Positions 1 to 7,957 of a stretch of 10,772 nt of DNA are shown piece after piece. A model generated the notes under the pieces. That model saw only the letters and a list, made by a program, of their open reading frames with translations, did not search any database and was not told the origin of the DNA. How positions within the stretch are numbered: position 1 is the first letter of the stretch; each line of letters starts with the position of its first letter. Made by a program: the position numbers and the translations under genes. The DNA is from Bacteroidales bacterium (GTDB taxonomy: Bacteria; Bacteroidota; Bacteroidia; Bacteroidales; VadinHA17): positions 147,510-158,281 of the forward strand of contig CP070687.1 of the NCBI GenBank assembly GCA_020353115.1, read 5' to 3'.

Positions 1-1
1 T

Positions 2-2509
2 ATGCTGGAACAACTGGATATGTTTATCCTGTTTTTCTTTATCATTATTGTTTTCTATTCAGGAGAATTGATATGGAAGGAAAGAAGCCTGAAATTTGAC
101 CAGATACACGATAGCCTTCCGGTACCGGATTTTGCCCATCTTACAGGCAAGTTTTTAGCCCTGATCCTCTCTTTTCTTGTAATCCTGTTTATCCTGATTA
201 TAACCGGGGTAATTATACAAACGTTTAAGGATTATTACCATTACGAGCTGGGATTATATTTTGCAACATTATATAGCGAAACACTTTTCATAATAATTCT
301 TTATTCACTGCTGGCTATTTTCATACAGGTGGTTGTCAATCATAAATTCCTCGGATACGTATTGGTCGTTACTTTTTTCGTTGCCGTCGATTTCGTATAT
401 GACCTGGGATGGGAACATTCTCTCGTTCATTTCGCCGAAACAAGCCTGGGTATTTACTCCGATATGAATAAATATGGTCATTTCGTAAATCCTTTTATAT
501 GGAGGAATATTTACTGGTTTGGGTTAATGTCTGCATTTTTTGCATTATCCGTTTTCTTTTCAGTAAGAGGAACGGATACTATCCTCAGGTCACGATTAAA
601 ATCAGGCAAATCCAGATTAACCAGGCCTTTGCTTATATTTGGCTTTGCTTCATTATCATTTTTCCTGTTATCGGGAAGCTATGTATTTTACAATACCAAT
701 GTCATTAATGATTACATCGATTCTGATGATTTGAAAGAAATACAGGCAACCTATGAGAAAGAGCTGAAACAATTTGAATTCCTGCCACAGCCCGAAATTA
801 CGGCTGTGACCTTAACAATGGTTGAAATTTACCCGGAAACCCGTAATTTTACAGCAGAAGGCCACTACAACCTCCTGAATACCACCTCAAAATCCATAAG
901 GGATATACATTTACAACTTGCTCCTGAACAACATTTATCATCCGAATATATCACTTTTGAAGGCGGGGCAAAACTTAACGGGGCTTATGACAAATTAGGA
1001 TACCTGATTTACAAGCTGGACCAGCCTATGCAACCGGATGACAGTATCAGGATGAACTTCAAAATCCTCTATGACACAAAAGGATTTGTCGACGCAAACT
1101 CAAATACCAGAATTGTATTTAACGGCACATTCTTCAACAATTCCTATTTCCCCCAGATCGGGTATGATTCAGGAATGGAATTGATTGGAGATAAAGAACG
1201 TAAAAAATACGGACTTCCTTCAAAGGAGAGGATGATGGATCGCGATGATCCGAGGGGAAAAACAATGACTCCCTTTGGAGATAATTCCGGGAGGGTTACT
1301 TTTGAGATTACGCTAGGAACTGCAAAAGACCAGACAGCTATAGCTCCGGGATACCTGGTGAACCAGTGGGAGGTAAATAACAGGAAATATTACCATTATA
1401 AAATGGATAAACCCATCTTTAATTTTTTCTCGGTAATTTCTGCAAAATACGAAGTCGTATCCGATACCTGGAACAATGTAAATCTGGAAATATATTACCA
1501 TAAGGGGCACGAGTATAACCTCACCAGCATGATGAATTCCATGAAAAGATCCCTTGAATATTACACAACTGAATTTGGGCCATATCCATACCGTCAGCTA
1601 AGAATAATGGAATTCCCAAGGTATTCGGAATTCGCCCAGTCATTTGCGAATACGATTCCCTTTTCAGAAGGAATGGGATTTATCATGCATGTTGAAGAGA
1701 ATGATGTCGATTTCCCGTTTTATGTAACGGCCCATGAAGTTGCCCATCAATGGTGGGGACACCAGGTTTGTGAGGCATACGTTAAGGGTGCCGGAATGCT
1801 CGGTGAATCCATTACACAATATTCAGCACTGATGGTAATGAAACAATCCTGTTCAAATGAGATAATGCAAAAATTCCTCCGGTATGAAATGGATAGCTAT
1901 CTGCTTGGAAGGACCAGGGAAGAAAAGAATGAAATGCCGATCGCCGAGTGTGAAAACCAGGATTATATCCATTACCGGAAAGGAGCTGTTCTAATGTATG
2001 CTTTGCAGGATTATATCTCCGAAGACAGTGTAAACAGCGCCCTGAGAAGATATTTAAATGACTGGGCATACCGGGAGAATCAGTACCCGTCAACAAAAGA
2101 CTTTTTACCCTACCTGGAGGAAGTTACGCCCGACAGCCTGAAGTATATATTAACGGATATGTTTGAAACGATTACTTTGTATGAAAATAAAGCCGAAAAT
2201 GCTGTGGTTGCCAAAACAGCAGAAGACAGATACATCCTGCAGTTAACCGTAAATTCAGAGAAACTCAGGGCAGATTCCCTGGGTAATGAAACTTCAATTG
2301 GGATCAATGACTGGATTGATATTGGTGTTTATACCAAGGACGATAAGGGTGAGGATAAACTCTGCTATATTCAAAAACATAAAGTTAATAACCGGAATCA
2401 GGTATTTACCATTGAATTGGACGAGGAACCTTCCCGTGCAGGAATCGATCCCCTGAATAAATTAATAGATAAACATCCTGAAGATAATATTGTTCCTGTA
2501 CAGCATTGA
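2..2509 (+). CDS. ABC-2 permease/M1 family aminopeptidase fusion, 5' partial
   Basis: The 835 residues visible begin with about six hydrophobic segments (near residues 7-25, 47-75, 85-112, 116-137, 169-189 and 210-231), as in the permease half of ABC-2 type transporters. A large soluble domain follows, from about residue 260 to the end. It carries the M1 zinc site HEVAH at 578-582, with H578 and H582 as zinc ligands and E579 as catalytic base. E602 in MLGES is the likely third ligand, and Y658 in YRKG the likely transition-state tyrosine. The substrate-binding GxMEN segment of classical M1 enzymes seems replaced by NTIPFSE at 550-556. Family members are usually well over 1000 residues, so the ATG at base 2 is probably internal and the gene runs off the left edge. 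By family, the protein would sit in the inner membrane with the peptidase domain outside the cytoplasm. A partner ATPase, if any, lies outside the window. The physiological substrate is unknown. Confidence 0.88.
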   Translation: MLEQLDMFILFFFIIIVFYSGELIWKERSLKFDQIHDSLPVPDFAHLTGKFLALILSFLVILFILIITGVIIQTFKDYYHYELGLYFATLYSETLFIIILYSLLAIFIQVVVNHKFLGYVLVVTFFVAVDFVYDLGWEHSLVHFAETSLGIYSDMNKYGHFVNPFIWRNIYWFGLMSAFFALSVFFSVRGTDTILRSRLKSGKSRLTRPLLIFGFASLSFFLLSGSYVFYNTNVINDYIDSDDLKEIQATYEKELKQFEFLPQPEITAVTLTMVEIYPETRNFTAEGHYNLLNTTSKSIRDIHLQLAPEQHLSSEYITFEGGAKLNGAYDKLGYLIYKLDQPMQPDDSIRMNFKILYDTKGFVDANSNTRIVFNGTFFNNSYFPQIGYDSGMELIGDKERKKYGLPSKERMMDRDDPRGKTMTPFGDNSGRVTFEITLGTAKDQTAIAPGYLVNQWEVNNRKYYHYKMDKPIFNFFSVISAKYEVVSDTWNNVNLEIYYHKGHEYNLTSMMNSMKRSLEYYTTEFGPYPYRQLRIMEFPRYSEFAQSFANTIPFSEGMGFIMHVEENDVDFPFYVTAHEVAHQWWGHQVCEAYVKGAGMLGESITQYSALMVMKQSCSNEIMQKFLRYEMDSYLLGRTREEKNEMPIAECENQDYIHYRKGAVLMYALQDYISEDSVNSALRRYLNDWAYRENQYPSTKDFLPYLEEVTPDSLKYILTDMFETITLYENKAENAVVAKTAEDRYILQLTVNSEKLRADSLGNETSIGINDWIDIGVYTKDDKGEDKLCYIQKHKVNNRNQVFTIELDEEPSRAGIDPLNKLIDKHPEDNIVPVQH

Positions 2510-2615
2510 GGTTAAAATCAGGAACCAGGCAGAGGATAAATAACGAATTATCTCAAAATCCGTTCCATTACCGTCACGACCGGATGGTCAAGACATAATT
2601 TAAGGAATATCCGGA

Positions 2616-4973
2616 TTATTCATATCGCAAACTTTCGGCCGGATTTCTTTTTGCGGATTTACGGATGTCCGCCAGCATGGTAAATGAAGAAACAAAGGCT
2701 GCAAGAAGAAAAGATACAATAAATGTCCAGACGGAAAGATCCGGCCTGTTGGCAAAATTCTGCAGCCATTTATCCATGATGTAATAAGCTACAGGCGCTG
2801 AAATCAAAAAGGAAATAAGAAGGCATATAAACAGATTTCTGAAGAAAAGGGTAACAATATCGGAATAACTGGCGCCGAATGATTTACGAATGCCTATTTC
2901 CTTGGTTCTTTCTTCTGTCGTAAATGCGACAATAGCATGCAAACCGAGGCATGAAATCAAAATGGCGACCACAGAGAATATCCCGAACAGCTGCAAATTT
3001 CTTTTTTCATTTTCGTATAATAACCTCAGGCTTTTATCAAGGAAATCATATTCGAATGGCTGGTCCGGATTCCGGTCTTTCCAGTATGATTCCACAAAAG
3101 ATATCACCTCCTCCTCCCTTCCTTCCTGGTATTTTACCAGGATATTTCCTCCCGTATAGATCCATGGAAGCAATGCAGGGCCATAAATGAAAAAAACCTG
3201 CGGATCGATAGCATGCTTAAGTGAATTGAAATGTATGTTACCTATCATTCCTGTCACCTGGCCCCAATGCTGGAATGCATAGAATCGCTTTCCCACAGGA
3301 TCTTCCAGTCTCATTTGCCTTGCCGCCTCCTGATTTATGATGAATGCTTCCGATTTATCCGTGCTGATCTCTTCGGAAAAATCCCTCCCGGCTATCACCT
3401 CAACTCCCAAAAGGGTAAAGAAATCATGATCAACCCCGAAAATATCGACAATAACATTCTCATCCTCCTGCTTACCCTCCCAGAAAGCATAATCTTTACC
3501 TCCGGTGAAGAAAGACCGGCTCTGAATACTCACCCCTTCGATGAAACTGTTCTTTGTGAAATCCTGTTTCAACGCCTCAAATCGCTGAACAAAAGGTTCG
3601 CGGGCCGGGAAATACATTATGTTCCCGGGATTGAATCCCAACTCATAATTCAGCATGTAATTCAGCTGCCGGAGATTTACGAGGGTACAAACCACTAGAA
3701 TAATGGAGACTGCAAACTGAATGATTACAAAAATATTTCTCAGGGAAATATTCATTGTCCTGAATTTGCTGTCGATCCTGAAAATAAATGACGGGCTTAA
3801 ACCGGCGAGTAACAGGTTTGGATACAGCCCACCGATTACAACTGCAGCTGCAAAAATCCCAAGAAAAGCAGCTATCCCTTTAATCCCCAGATGGATTCCC
3901 CTGAGATCGACATTCGTGAAATGAACGAACTGAGATTTTAATAATTCCACAATAGTTCCTGCAACCAAAAAGGCAATAATGATATAGAATAATGATTTGA
4001 CAATCAACTCAAGCAACAATTGCAATTTCCTGCTGCCAAGTGTTTTTTTAATCGCCAGGTTTTGCAGGTCCGTTAACTGGTTTGCAAATACCAGCGTGGT
4101 AAAGTTAATAACCGAAAACACTATGATCATGACAGCTATAATACCGAAGAAATATATCTTTGTCTTCTTTTCGGTTTTGGCCATTTCAGAACCGAGAGAG
4201 GTTGTGAAATGGATATCCTTCAAGGGCTGTAATCCCAGTTCCATCTGATAATAGGAGATTACCTCATTGTTCTCTTGTGCCAGGTTCGAGATTTTCTGTT
4301 CAACGGCCCGTATGTCATGCGATCCGCCAATGGTTATATATAAATAATTATTCCACGGGTGAGTGATGCCGTAACGACTCAACAGATCATGCGGGATGAG
4401 GATGTCAAACTGAAGATGTGTATTAACCGGCCACCCCTCGAAAACACCCCCTATCCTGACCTCAATACTGTCAATTTCCAGTACCCGGTCAATCGGTGAC
4501 AGCTCACCGAAGTACTTTTCTGCAATCCGCTCACTTACGTAAATTTCGTAAGGATCATGCAAAGGCGGTTTACCATTGGATGCAGTAATTTTCAGGGTAA
4601 ATATTTGCAGAAAGGAAGAGTCCACTGCCGCTATTCCGGTTTCATAGAAAACCTGATCCTCCATTTTCACAACACTTCTGGGGAACGGTTTAAACCGGGC
4701 ACTATGTTCTGCCTCGGGGATATTATCCCGAACCAGAGATAAGATATCCGCATGCATTTCGGCCAGTCCTTCCATATTATCCGCACCCGATTTGCTGATG
4801 ATCACCCTGTAAATGGTATCATAATTCTCATTGAACCTGTCGAAATTCACCTGGTAGGCCAGCCATAACCAGATAAATATAACGCTGGTCATTCCGATAA
4901 TTATACCCGAGAGAATAATTGCCGCACTTCTCTTCTGTTTTAAAATACTCCTAAGGATAACTTTAAAATTCAT
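2616..4973 (-). CDS. FtsX-like / MacB-type ABC transporter permease
   Basis: This 785-residue protein has the duplicated architecture of Bacteroidota FtsX permeases. A first helix (about 17-38) is followed by a periplasmic MacB-like domain (about 40-270) and a first bundle of three helices (about 275-390). A second copy follows: a helix near 415-435, a second periplasmic domain, and three C-terminal helices (about 662-685, 705-735, 748-769). The FtsX signature EERTKEIGIRKSFGAS follows the sixth helix, with a weaker first copy, LAIKKTLGS, and the tail NPAESLRYE is typical. The frame is open back to a TTG at 5063, but I chose the ATG at 4973. Its product starts MNFKVILRSILKQKRS, as relatives do, and the TTG lies inside a candidate -7 promoter box. 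Family role: membrane subunit of an ABC exporter or mechanotransmission complex. No ATPase gene is adjacent, so the cargo is unknown. The gene converges on the M1 gene and diverges from the next. Confidence 0.9.
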   Translation of the reverse strand: MNFKVILRSILKQKRSAAIILSGIIIGMTSVIFIWLWLAYQVNFDRFNENYDTIYRVIISKSGADNMEGLAEMHADILSLVRDNIPEAEHSARFKPFPRSVVKMEDQVFYETGIAAVDSSFLQIFTLKITASNGKPPLHDPYEIYVSERIAEKYFGELSPIDRVLEIDSIEVRIGGVFEGWPVNTHLQFDILIPHDLLSRYGITHPWNNYLYITIGGSHDIRAVEQKISNLAQENNEVISYYQMELGLQPLKDIHFTTSLGSEMAKTEKKTKIYFFGIIAVMIIVFSVINFTTLVFANQLTDLQNLAIKKTLGSRKLQLLLELIVKSLFYIIIAFLVAGTIVELLKSQFVHFTNVDLRGIHLGIKGIAAFLGIFAAAVVIGGLYPNLLLAGLSPSFIFRIDSKFRTMNISLRNIFVIIQFAVSIILVVCTLVNLRQLNYMLNYELGFNPGNIMYFPAREPFVQRFEALKQDFTKNSFIEGVSIQSRSFFTGGKDYAFWEGKQEDENVIVDIFGVDHDFFTLLGVEVIAGRDFSEEISTDKSEAFIINQEAARQMRLEDPVGKRFYAFQHWGQVTGMIGNIHFNSLKHAIDPQVFFIYGPALLPWIYTGGNILVKYQEGREEEVISFVESYWKDRNPDQPFEYDFLDKSLRLLYENEKRNLQLFGIFSVVAILISCLGLHAIVAFTTEERTKEIGIRKSFGASYSDIVTLFFRNLFICLLISFLISAPVAYYIMDKWLQNFANRPDLSVWTFIVSFLLAAFVSSFTMLADIRKSAKRNPAESLRYE

Positions 4974-5060
4974 CACAGAAACTGTATTAAATTTTTGAAT
5001 CTTGCGAACAGGATACTGGTTCATACAACCGGAATCTGCATTCACCCGGATAACCTTCAA

Positions 5061-5068
5061 CAAATTTA
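5061..5068 (-). promoter_or_regulatory. Candidate -7 box for the FtsX permease gene
   Basis: Read on the minus strand these bases are TAAATTTG, a full match to the Bacteroidota -7 consensus TAnnTTTG. They lie about 90 bp upstream of the ATG at 4973. No good TTTG is seen 19-21 bp further upstream, so support is partial. If the box is real, transcription starts downstream of the in-frame TTG at 5063, which rules out that TTG as a start codon. Confidence 0.3.
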
Positions 5069-5186
5069 ATAAGATTTATACGTGTAAGGTAGTTTTGATT
5101 TGAGGGAATAATTTTCTAAATTGATATTTCCGTATGAAATAAAACCATGCAAGGTGTCTAAACCGGCTATTCTAAAGTGAATTATA

Positions 5187-5843
5187 ATGAAACGAATTTT
5201 AAAACATCTGCTTTTTACAGTTTTTGCCCTGTTCATGTTCTACCTGCTTACCAGGACATTACAGCACTCCCACGAAGAATATTATGGTGCAACGGATTCC
5301 TATATCTTTTCAAAAGGGAATGCCCCTGAAGACGTCAGGGAAGAAATTATCCGGTTGCTTAATAAATTCCAGGAGGGCTATACCGAACGTGATACATCCC
5401 GGATCGAACCGTTCATGCAACAATTATTCGCTGAAGAGAACCTGTTAGTCCTTGGTACTATGCCTAATGAGATCTGCATAGGGCGTAAGGAAGCAAAGAG
5501 ACTGGTATTTTCCGACTGGAAGGGATGGGGGGATTGTAAATTTATGATGGATATCGCCAATGTATCGGCATATGGTAATGTAGCATGGATATCTACAATA
5601 GGTTTTGTAAAATTCGATCTGTCGCGATTCTTGGTTTTACCCTTGCGCCTGACTGCTGTTATCGTCAGGGAAGATGACCTCTGGAAATTCCGGCAGATGC
5701 AGTTCCAATTTGACCTGGATCTTTCATTTATGCTGGTGACAATTATAGCAATGATTATATGGTCGGTGATCAGTATGATGAAACTGGCTGTAGTGGTTAT
5801 ACAATCCGTGAAAAAGCAAAAAAATATACAACATAAGGTCTGA
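5187..5843 (+). CDS. Membrane-anchored NTF2/SnoaL-like (DUF4440-type) protein of unknown function
   Basis: The 218-residue product starts with a basic end and a hydrophobic helix (about 8-24). A domain follows at about 47-176 that reads like the NTF2/SnoaL-like fold: a leading helix (EEIIRLLNKFQEGYTERD), a strand block with a conserved-looking AYGNVAWIST (128-137), and a closing strand with DDLWKFRQMQFQF (163-175). SnoaL-like stress or calcium-binding-like domains commonly end in such a W-K-F/I-xxxHxS-type strand, but here the usual His is replaced by QFQF. A second hydrophobic helix (about 181-205) and a short basic tail (KKQKNIQHKV) follow. The two helices suggest that both ends are in the cytoplasm and the domain lies outside it. 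The gene is monocistronic as far as can be seen, divergent from the permease, with 186 bp before the repressor gene. No catalytic role can be assigned. The fold call is moderate and rests on pattern recognition, not on an alignment. Confidence 0.75.
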   Translation: MKRILKHLLFTVFALFMFYLLTRTLQHSHEEYYGATDSYIFSKGNAPEDVREEIIRLLNKFQEGYTERDTSRIEPFMQQLFAEENLLVLGTMPNEICIGRKEAKRLVFSDWKGWGDCKFMMDIANVSAYGNVAWISTIGFVKFDLSRFLVLPLRLTAVIVREDDLWKFRQMQFQFDLDLSFMLVTIIAMIIWSVISMMKLAVVVIQSVKKQKNIQHKV

Positions 5844-5956
5844 AATGTATACAGGAATTTGTATTACCAATCCACCGAATTCCCTGCAATGAGCCCAATC
5901 TTTACGGAGTTTCCTTTTTATATTGCATCCGATACAAATTTATTTGGAATTATACT

Positions 5957-6020
5957 AAATAACGCCATAAAAAGGCAAATAACGTCTTAAATAGTTGCAT
6001 AACGTGTTAAAACGTTGTAT
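5957..6020 (+). promoter_or_regulatory. Operator-like region with four phased AACG repeats
   Basis: AACG occurs at 5961, 5981, 6001 and 6011, so the steps are exactly 20, 20 and 10 bp, close to whole helical turns. The first three copies are extended to ATAACG, and copies one and two to AAATAACG. Copy three lies in a perfect inverted repeat, TAAC-GT-GTTA (6000-6009), and copy four in the palindrome AACGTT (6011-6016). The repeats end just before the repressor start codon and overlap the candidate promoter. BlaI/MecI proteins bind as dimers to dyads in their own promoters, so autoregulation is the natural reading. The sequence differs from the staphylococcal TACA/TGTA dyad, so this is inference. 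Confidence 0.5.
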
Positions 6021-6025
6021 ATTTA
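5994..6025 (+). promoter_or_regulatory. Candidate Bacteroidota-type promoter of the repressor operon
   Basis: GTTG at 5994-5997 and TATATTTA at 6018-6025 match the -33 TTTG and -7 TAnnTTTG consensus at three of four and seven-of-eight-type quality, with a 20 bp spacer (known range about 19-21). A start site a few bases after the -7 box would fall at or next to the ATG at 6030, giving an almost leaderless mRNA. Two of the AACG repeats lie inside the spacer, so a bound repressor would block the polymerase. Confidence 0.4.
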
Positions 6026-6029
6026 TAGT

Positions 6030-6413
6030 ATGGAAAAATTAGCTGTCAAAGAAGAAGAAGTAATGCAAATCCTCTGGGAAATCGGGAAAGGACTGGTAAG
6101 TGATGTCATTTCCAGGTTGCCCGATCCCAAACCGCCGCATTCAACCATATCTTCGGTTGTAAGACGGCTGGAGAGAAAAGGATTTGTCGGACACAAAGCA
6201 TACGGTAAAACGTATGAATACTTTCCTCTTGTTTCCAAGGGAGATTATAAGAAAAGGACTTTCAGGGAAATGCTTCATAACTATTTTGATAATTCTTTCG
6301 GAAACGTCGTCTCTTTTATTGCCAAAGAAGAAAAGCTTAGTAATGAAGATATAAAGGAACTGGAAAAGTTGATCCAACGGAACGCACAACGAAAAAGAAC
6401 CGGGAATGAATAG
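6030..6413 (+). CDS. BlaI/MecI/CopY family transcriptional repressor
   Basis: The 127-residue protein is the usual size for this family. Residues 1-75 form a winged helix-turn-helix. The characteristic opening is LAVKEEEVMQILWEIGKG; then come VSDVISRL, the recognition-helix region with HSTISSVVRRLERKGFVGHK (41-60), and a wing with TYEYFPLVS. The C-terminal half (about 76-127) is charged and helical and would dimerise. The frame is open to a TTG at 6015, but the ATG at 6030 gives the normal family N terminus, and the TTG sits within the operator-like repeats. The gene overlaps the next by 8 bp, the standard repressor/protease pair arrangement, so translation is probably coupled. Family knowledge: the partner protease is activated by a signal and the repressor is cleaved or inactivated, which releases the operon. 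There is no evidence that this pair concerns beta-lactams, so I give no bla or mec symbol. Confidence 0.92.
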   Translation: MEKLAVKEEEVMQILWEIGKGLVSDVISRLPDPKPPHSTISSVVRRLERKGFVGHKAYGKTYEYFPLVSKGDYKKRTFREMLHNYFDNSFGNVVSFIAKEEKLSNEDIKELEKLIQRNAQRKRTGNE

Positions 6414-7725
6414 CTGGATACTGAATTATTTTATAGAATCAGGCTTAAGCTTAACCGTGCTCTATTTTTTTTATTGGTTAATGTTAAGAAAATTGACTTT
6501 ATTTTCTCTTAACCGTCTTGTTTTGCTAGGTGCTGTCGTATTTTCTTTCTTACTCCCGTTAATAAATATTTCATTTCAAGGTTCAATCAATACGGTTTCA
6601 CCTCTGCTTAATATAGCCTACAGGATCGGCACTGCCGTTAGTCTTATGGGAATAACCATTAACGCTGATGAGGGTCAATCTTTCTTTCAGTCGTTTAACT
6701 GGACAGAGATTATTTTTTACGGTTATTTACTGGGGGTAACTATTCTGACATTGAACCTTATCAACGGAATTCGTAAAGTCTGGATAATGGCAAAAACAAA
6801 GAATATCAGGAAGTTCCCAAAATATTCATTGGTCTGTACGGACCGGCCTTTCGCACCTTTTTCCTTTATGAATATAATATTTGTGAATGAATCCCTGATT
6901 TGGGAAAATCAGCTTGATAAAATAATCGCTCATGAGTGTGCTCATATAGAACAGAAACATACTATTGATGTTCTGATTATGGAGTTTTTCTTAACGTTAC
7001 AGTGGTTCAATCCAATAATGTGGTTTTACAGGAGGTCGTTAAAGGAAACACATGAATACCTGGCTGATAACAGCGTCATTATCAGCGGATATAATAAGAC
7101 CGGTTACCAGAGATTATTGCTGGATTATATCAAAGGACTTAAAGCGATTGAATTGACAAATAACTTTAACAAATCACTAATAAAAAAACGAATAGCCATG
7201 ATGACAAAAAAACAATCGAAAAAGTCAACATATTTGAGGGTTATACTTTTGGTGCCAATAGTTCTGTCATTATTTCTGATTTTTGCATGTTCAAAATCCG
7301 AAAATCCGGAAAAAGAATTCGATTCATCATTGAATGAGGAGATAATACCTGTTGAGCAATCCACAGTCCAGGTAGACCAGATTTCCAAAGTTATACCGGA
7401 AGGAGAAGAAGTCTTCTTTATTGTGGAAGAAATGCCCAAGTTCAGAGGGGAGGATCAGGAAGCCTTCAGAGAATATGTAAGGGAAAATCTGAAATACCCG
7501 GAGAGTTGTAAAACGAATGGAATAAGCGGCCGGGTTTTTATACAATTCGTTGTTACGAAAGATGGAAGTATAGCAAATGTAAACGTAATAAGGGGTGCAC
7601 ATCCTGACCTGGATGCCGAAGCTATTAGAATTATTGAAACATGTCCCCCGGAATGGACACCAGGTATTCAAAGAGGACAAAAAGTAAATGTTGCCTATAC
7701 CTTCCCGATCGTATTCGAACTTTAG
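6406..7725 (+). CDS. BlaR1-type M56 metallopeptidase with C-terminal TonB domain
   Basis: This 439-residue membrane protein has hydrophobic helices near residues 10-27, 33-52 and 104-124, then a cytoplasmic M56 zinc-protease domain. The zinc motif is HECAH at 176-180, with E217 in HEYLAD as the likely third ligand, and a conserved LQWFNPIMWFYRRSLKETHE lies between them. A fourth helix (about 279-295) ends in LIFACS, which resembles a lipobox. A linker rich in Glu, Ser and Val leads to a TonB C-terminal domain (about 340-439), recognisable from EMPKFRGEDQEAFREYV, LKYPE, GRVFIQFVVTKDGSI, HPDLDAEAIRII and a closing WTPGIQRGQKV. By BlaR1 topology the TonB-like domain would lie in the periplasm, in the place of the penicillin-binding sensor. 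Such M56-TonB fusions are common in Bacteroidota. The inferred role is to sense an envelope signal and cleave the repressor encoded just upstream. The ligand is unknown. A strong terminator follows 140 bp downstream. Confidence 0.9.
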   Translation: MNSWILNYFIESGLSLTVLYFFYWLMLRKLTLFSLNRLVLLGAVVFSFLLPLINISFQGSINTVSPLLNIAYRIGTAVSLMGITINADEGQSFFQSFNWTEIIFYGYLLGVTILTLNLINGIRKVWIMAKTKNIRKFPKYSLVCTDRPFAPFSFMNIIFVNESLIWENQLDKIIAHECAHIEQKHTIDVLIMEFFLTLQWFNPIMWFYRRSLKETHEYLADNSVIISGYNKTGYQRLLLDYIKGLKAIELTNNFNKSLIKKRIAMMTKKQSKKSTYLRVILLVPIVLSLFLIFACSKSENPEKEFDSSLNEEIIPVEQSTVQVDQISKVIPEGEEVFFIVEEMPKFRGEDQEAFREYVRENLKYPESCKTNGISGRVFIQFVVTKDGSIANVNVIRGAHPDLDAEAIRIIETCPPEWTPGIQRGQKVNVAYTFPIVFEL

Positions 7726-7865
7726 GCATTTACCGGTTTCAACCTGAATTTGATATAGAATCCACTGATAATCAGCAATATTATCGAAATTTATATCGAA
7801 CCAACCCTGTAAAAATAATCGGAAATATAGCAGTAGGCTTGTAAAACATAAATATTCGAATTTGA

Positions 7866-7895
7866 GGGAGTTTCCGCACTGGAGGCTCCCTTTTC
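7866..7895 (+). terminator. Intrinsic terminator after the repressor/M56 operon
   Basis: Two 10-base arms, GGGAGTTTCC (7866-7875) and GGAGGCTCCC (7881-7890), pair fully as RNA if two G-U pairs are allowed, around a five-base loop GCACT. TTTT and a further T-rich run (7891-7902) follow. This is a textbook Rho-independent terminator for plus-strand transcription and separates the M56 unit from the sigma factor unit. It lies 140 bp after the M56 stop codon, so the operon has a long 3' untranslated region in which I see nothing else. Confidence 0.85.
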
Positions 7896-7957
7896 ATTTT
7901 TCTTTGCAGTATGACTTAATCCTGTAACTTCGTAATGCGGCTGAAAAATCGTTCTTT

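Noticed and set aside
2558..2585. Terminator between the convergent M1 and FtsX genes (ATCCG...CGGAT)
   Set aside because: The stem is only 5 bp with an 18-base loop and no T run follows on either strand.
3231..3698. 155-codon open frame opposite the FtsX permease gene
   Set aside because: It lies wholly inside the clear permease gene on the other strand and shows no domain; a shadow frame.
5094..5124. Plus-strand promoter TTTG-N19-TAAATTGA before the NTF2-like gene
   Set aside because: The spacing is right but the second box matches the -7 consensus in too few positions, and other weak matches occur nearby in this AT-rich gap.
5851..5886. Inverted repeat CAGGAATT...GAATTCCCTG after the NTF2-like gene
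   Set aside because: It needs a bulge, has a long loop and no T tract; not convincing as a terminator.
6015..6413. Longer repressor start at TTG 6015, and longer permease start at TTG 5063
   Set aside because: In both cases the downstream ATG gives the normal family N terminus, and the TTG codons lie inside operator-like or promoter-like DNA.
6030..7725. Reading the BlaI/M56 pair as a beta-lactam resistance system
   Set aside because: No penicillin-binding sensor domain and no beta-lactamase gene are present; the pairing alone does not show the substrate.
7782..7800. Direct repeat TATCGAA x2 after the M56 gene
   Set aside because: Seven bases in AT-rich DNA with no further structure; likely chance.
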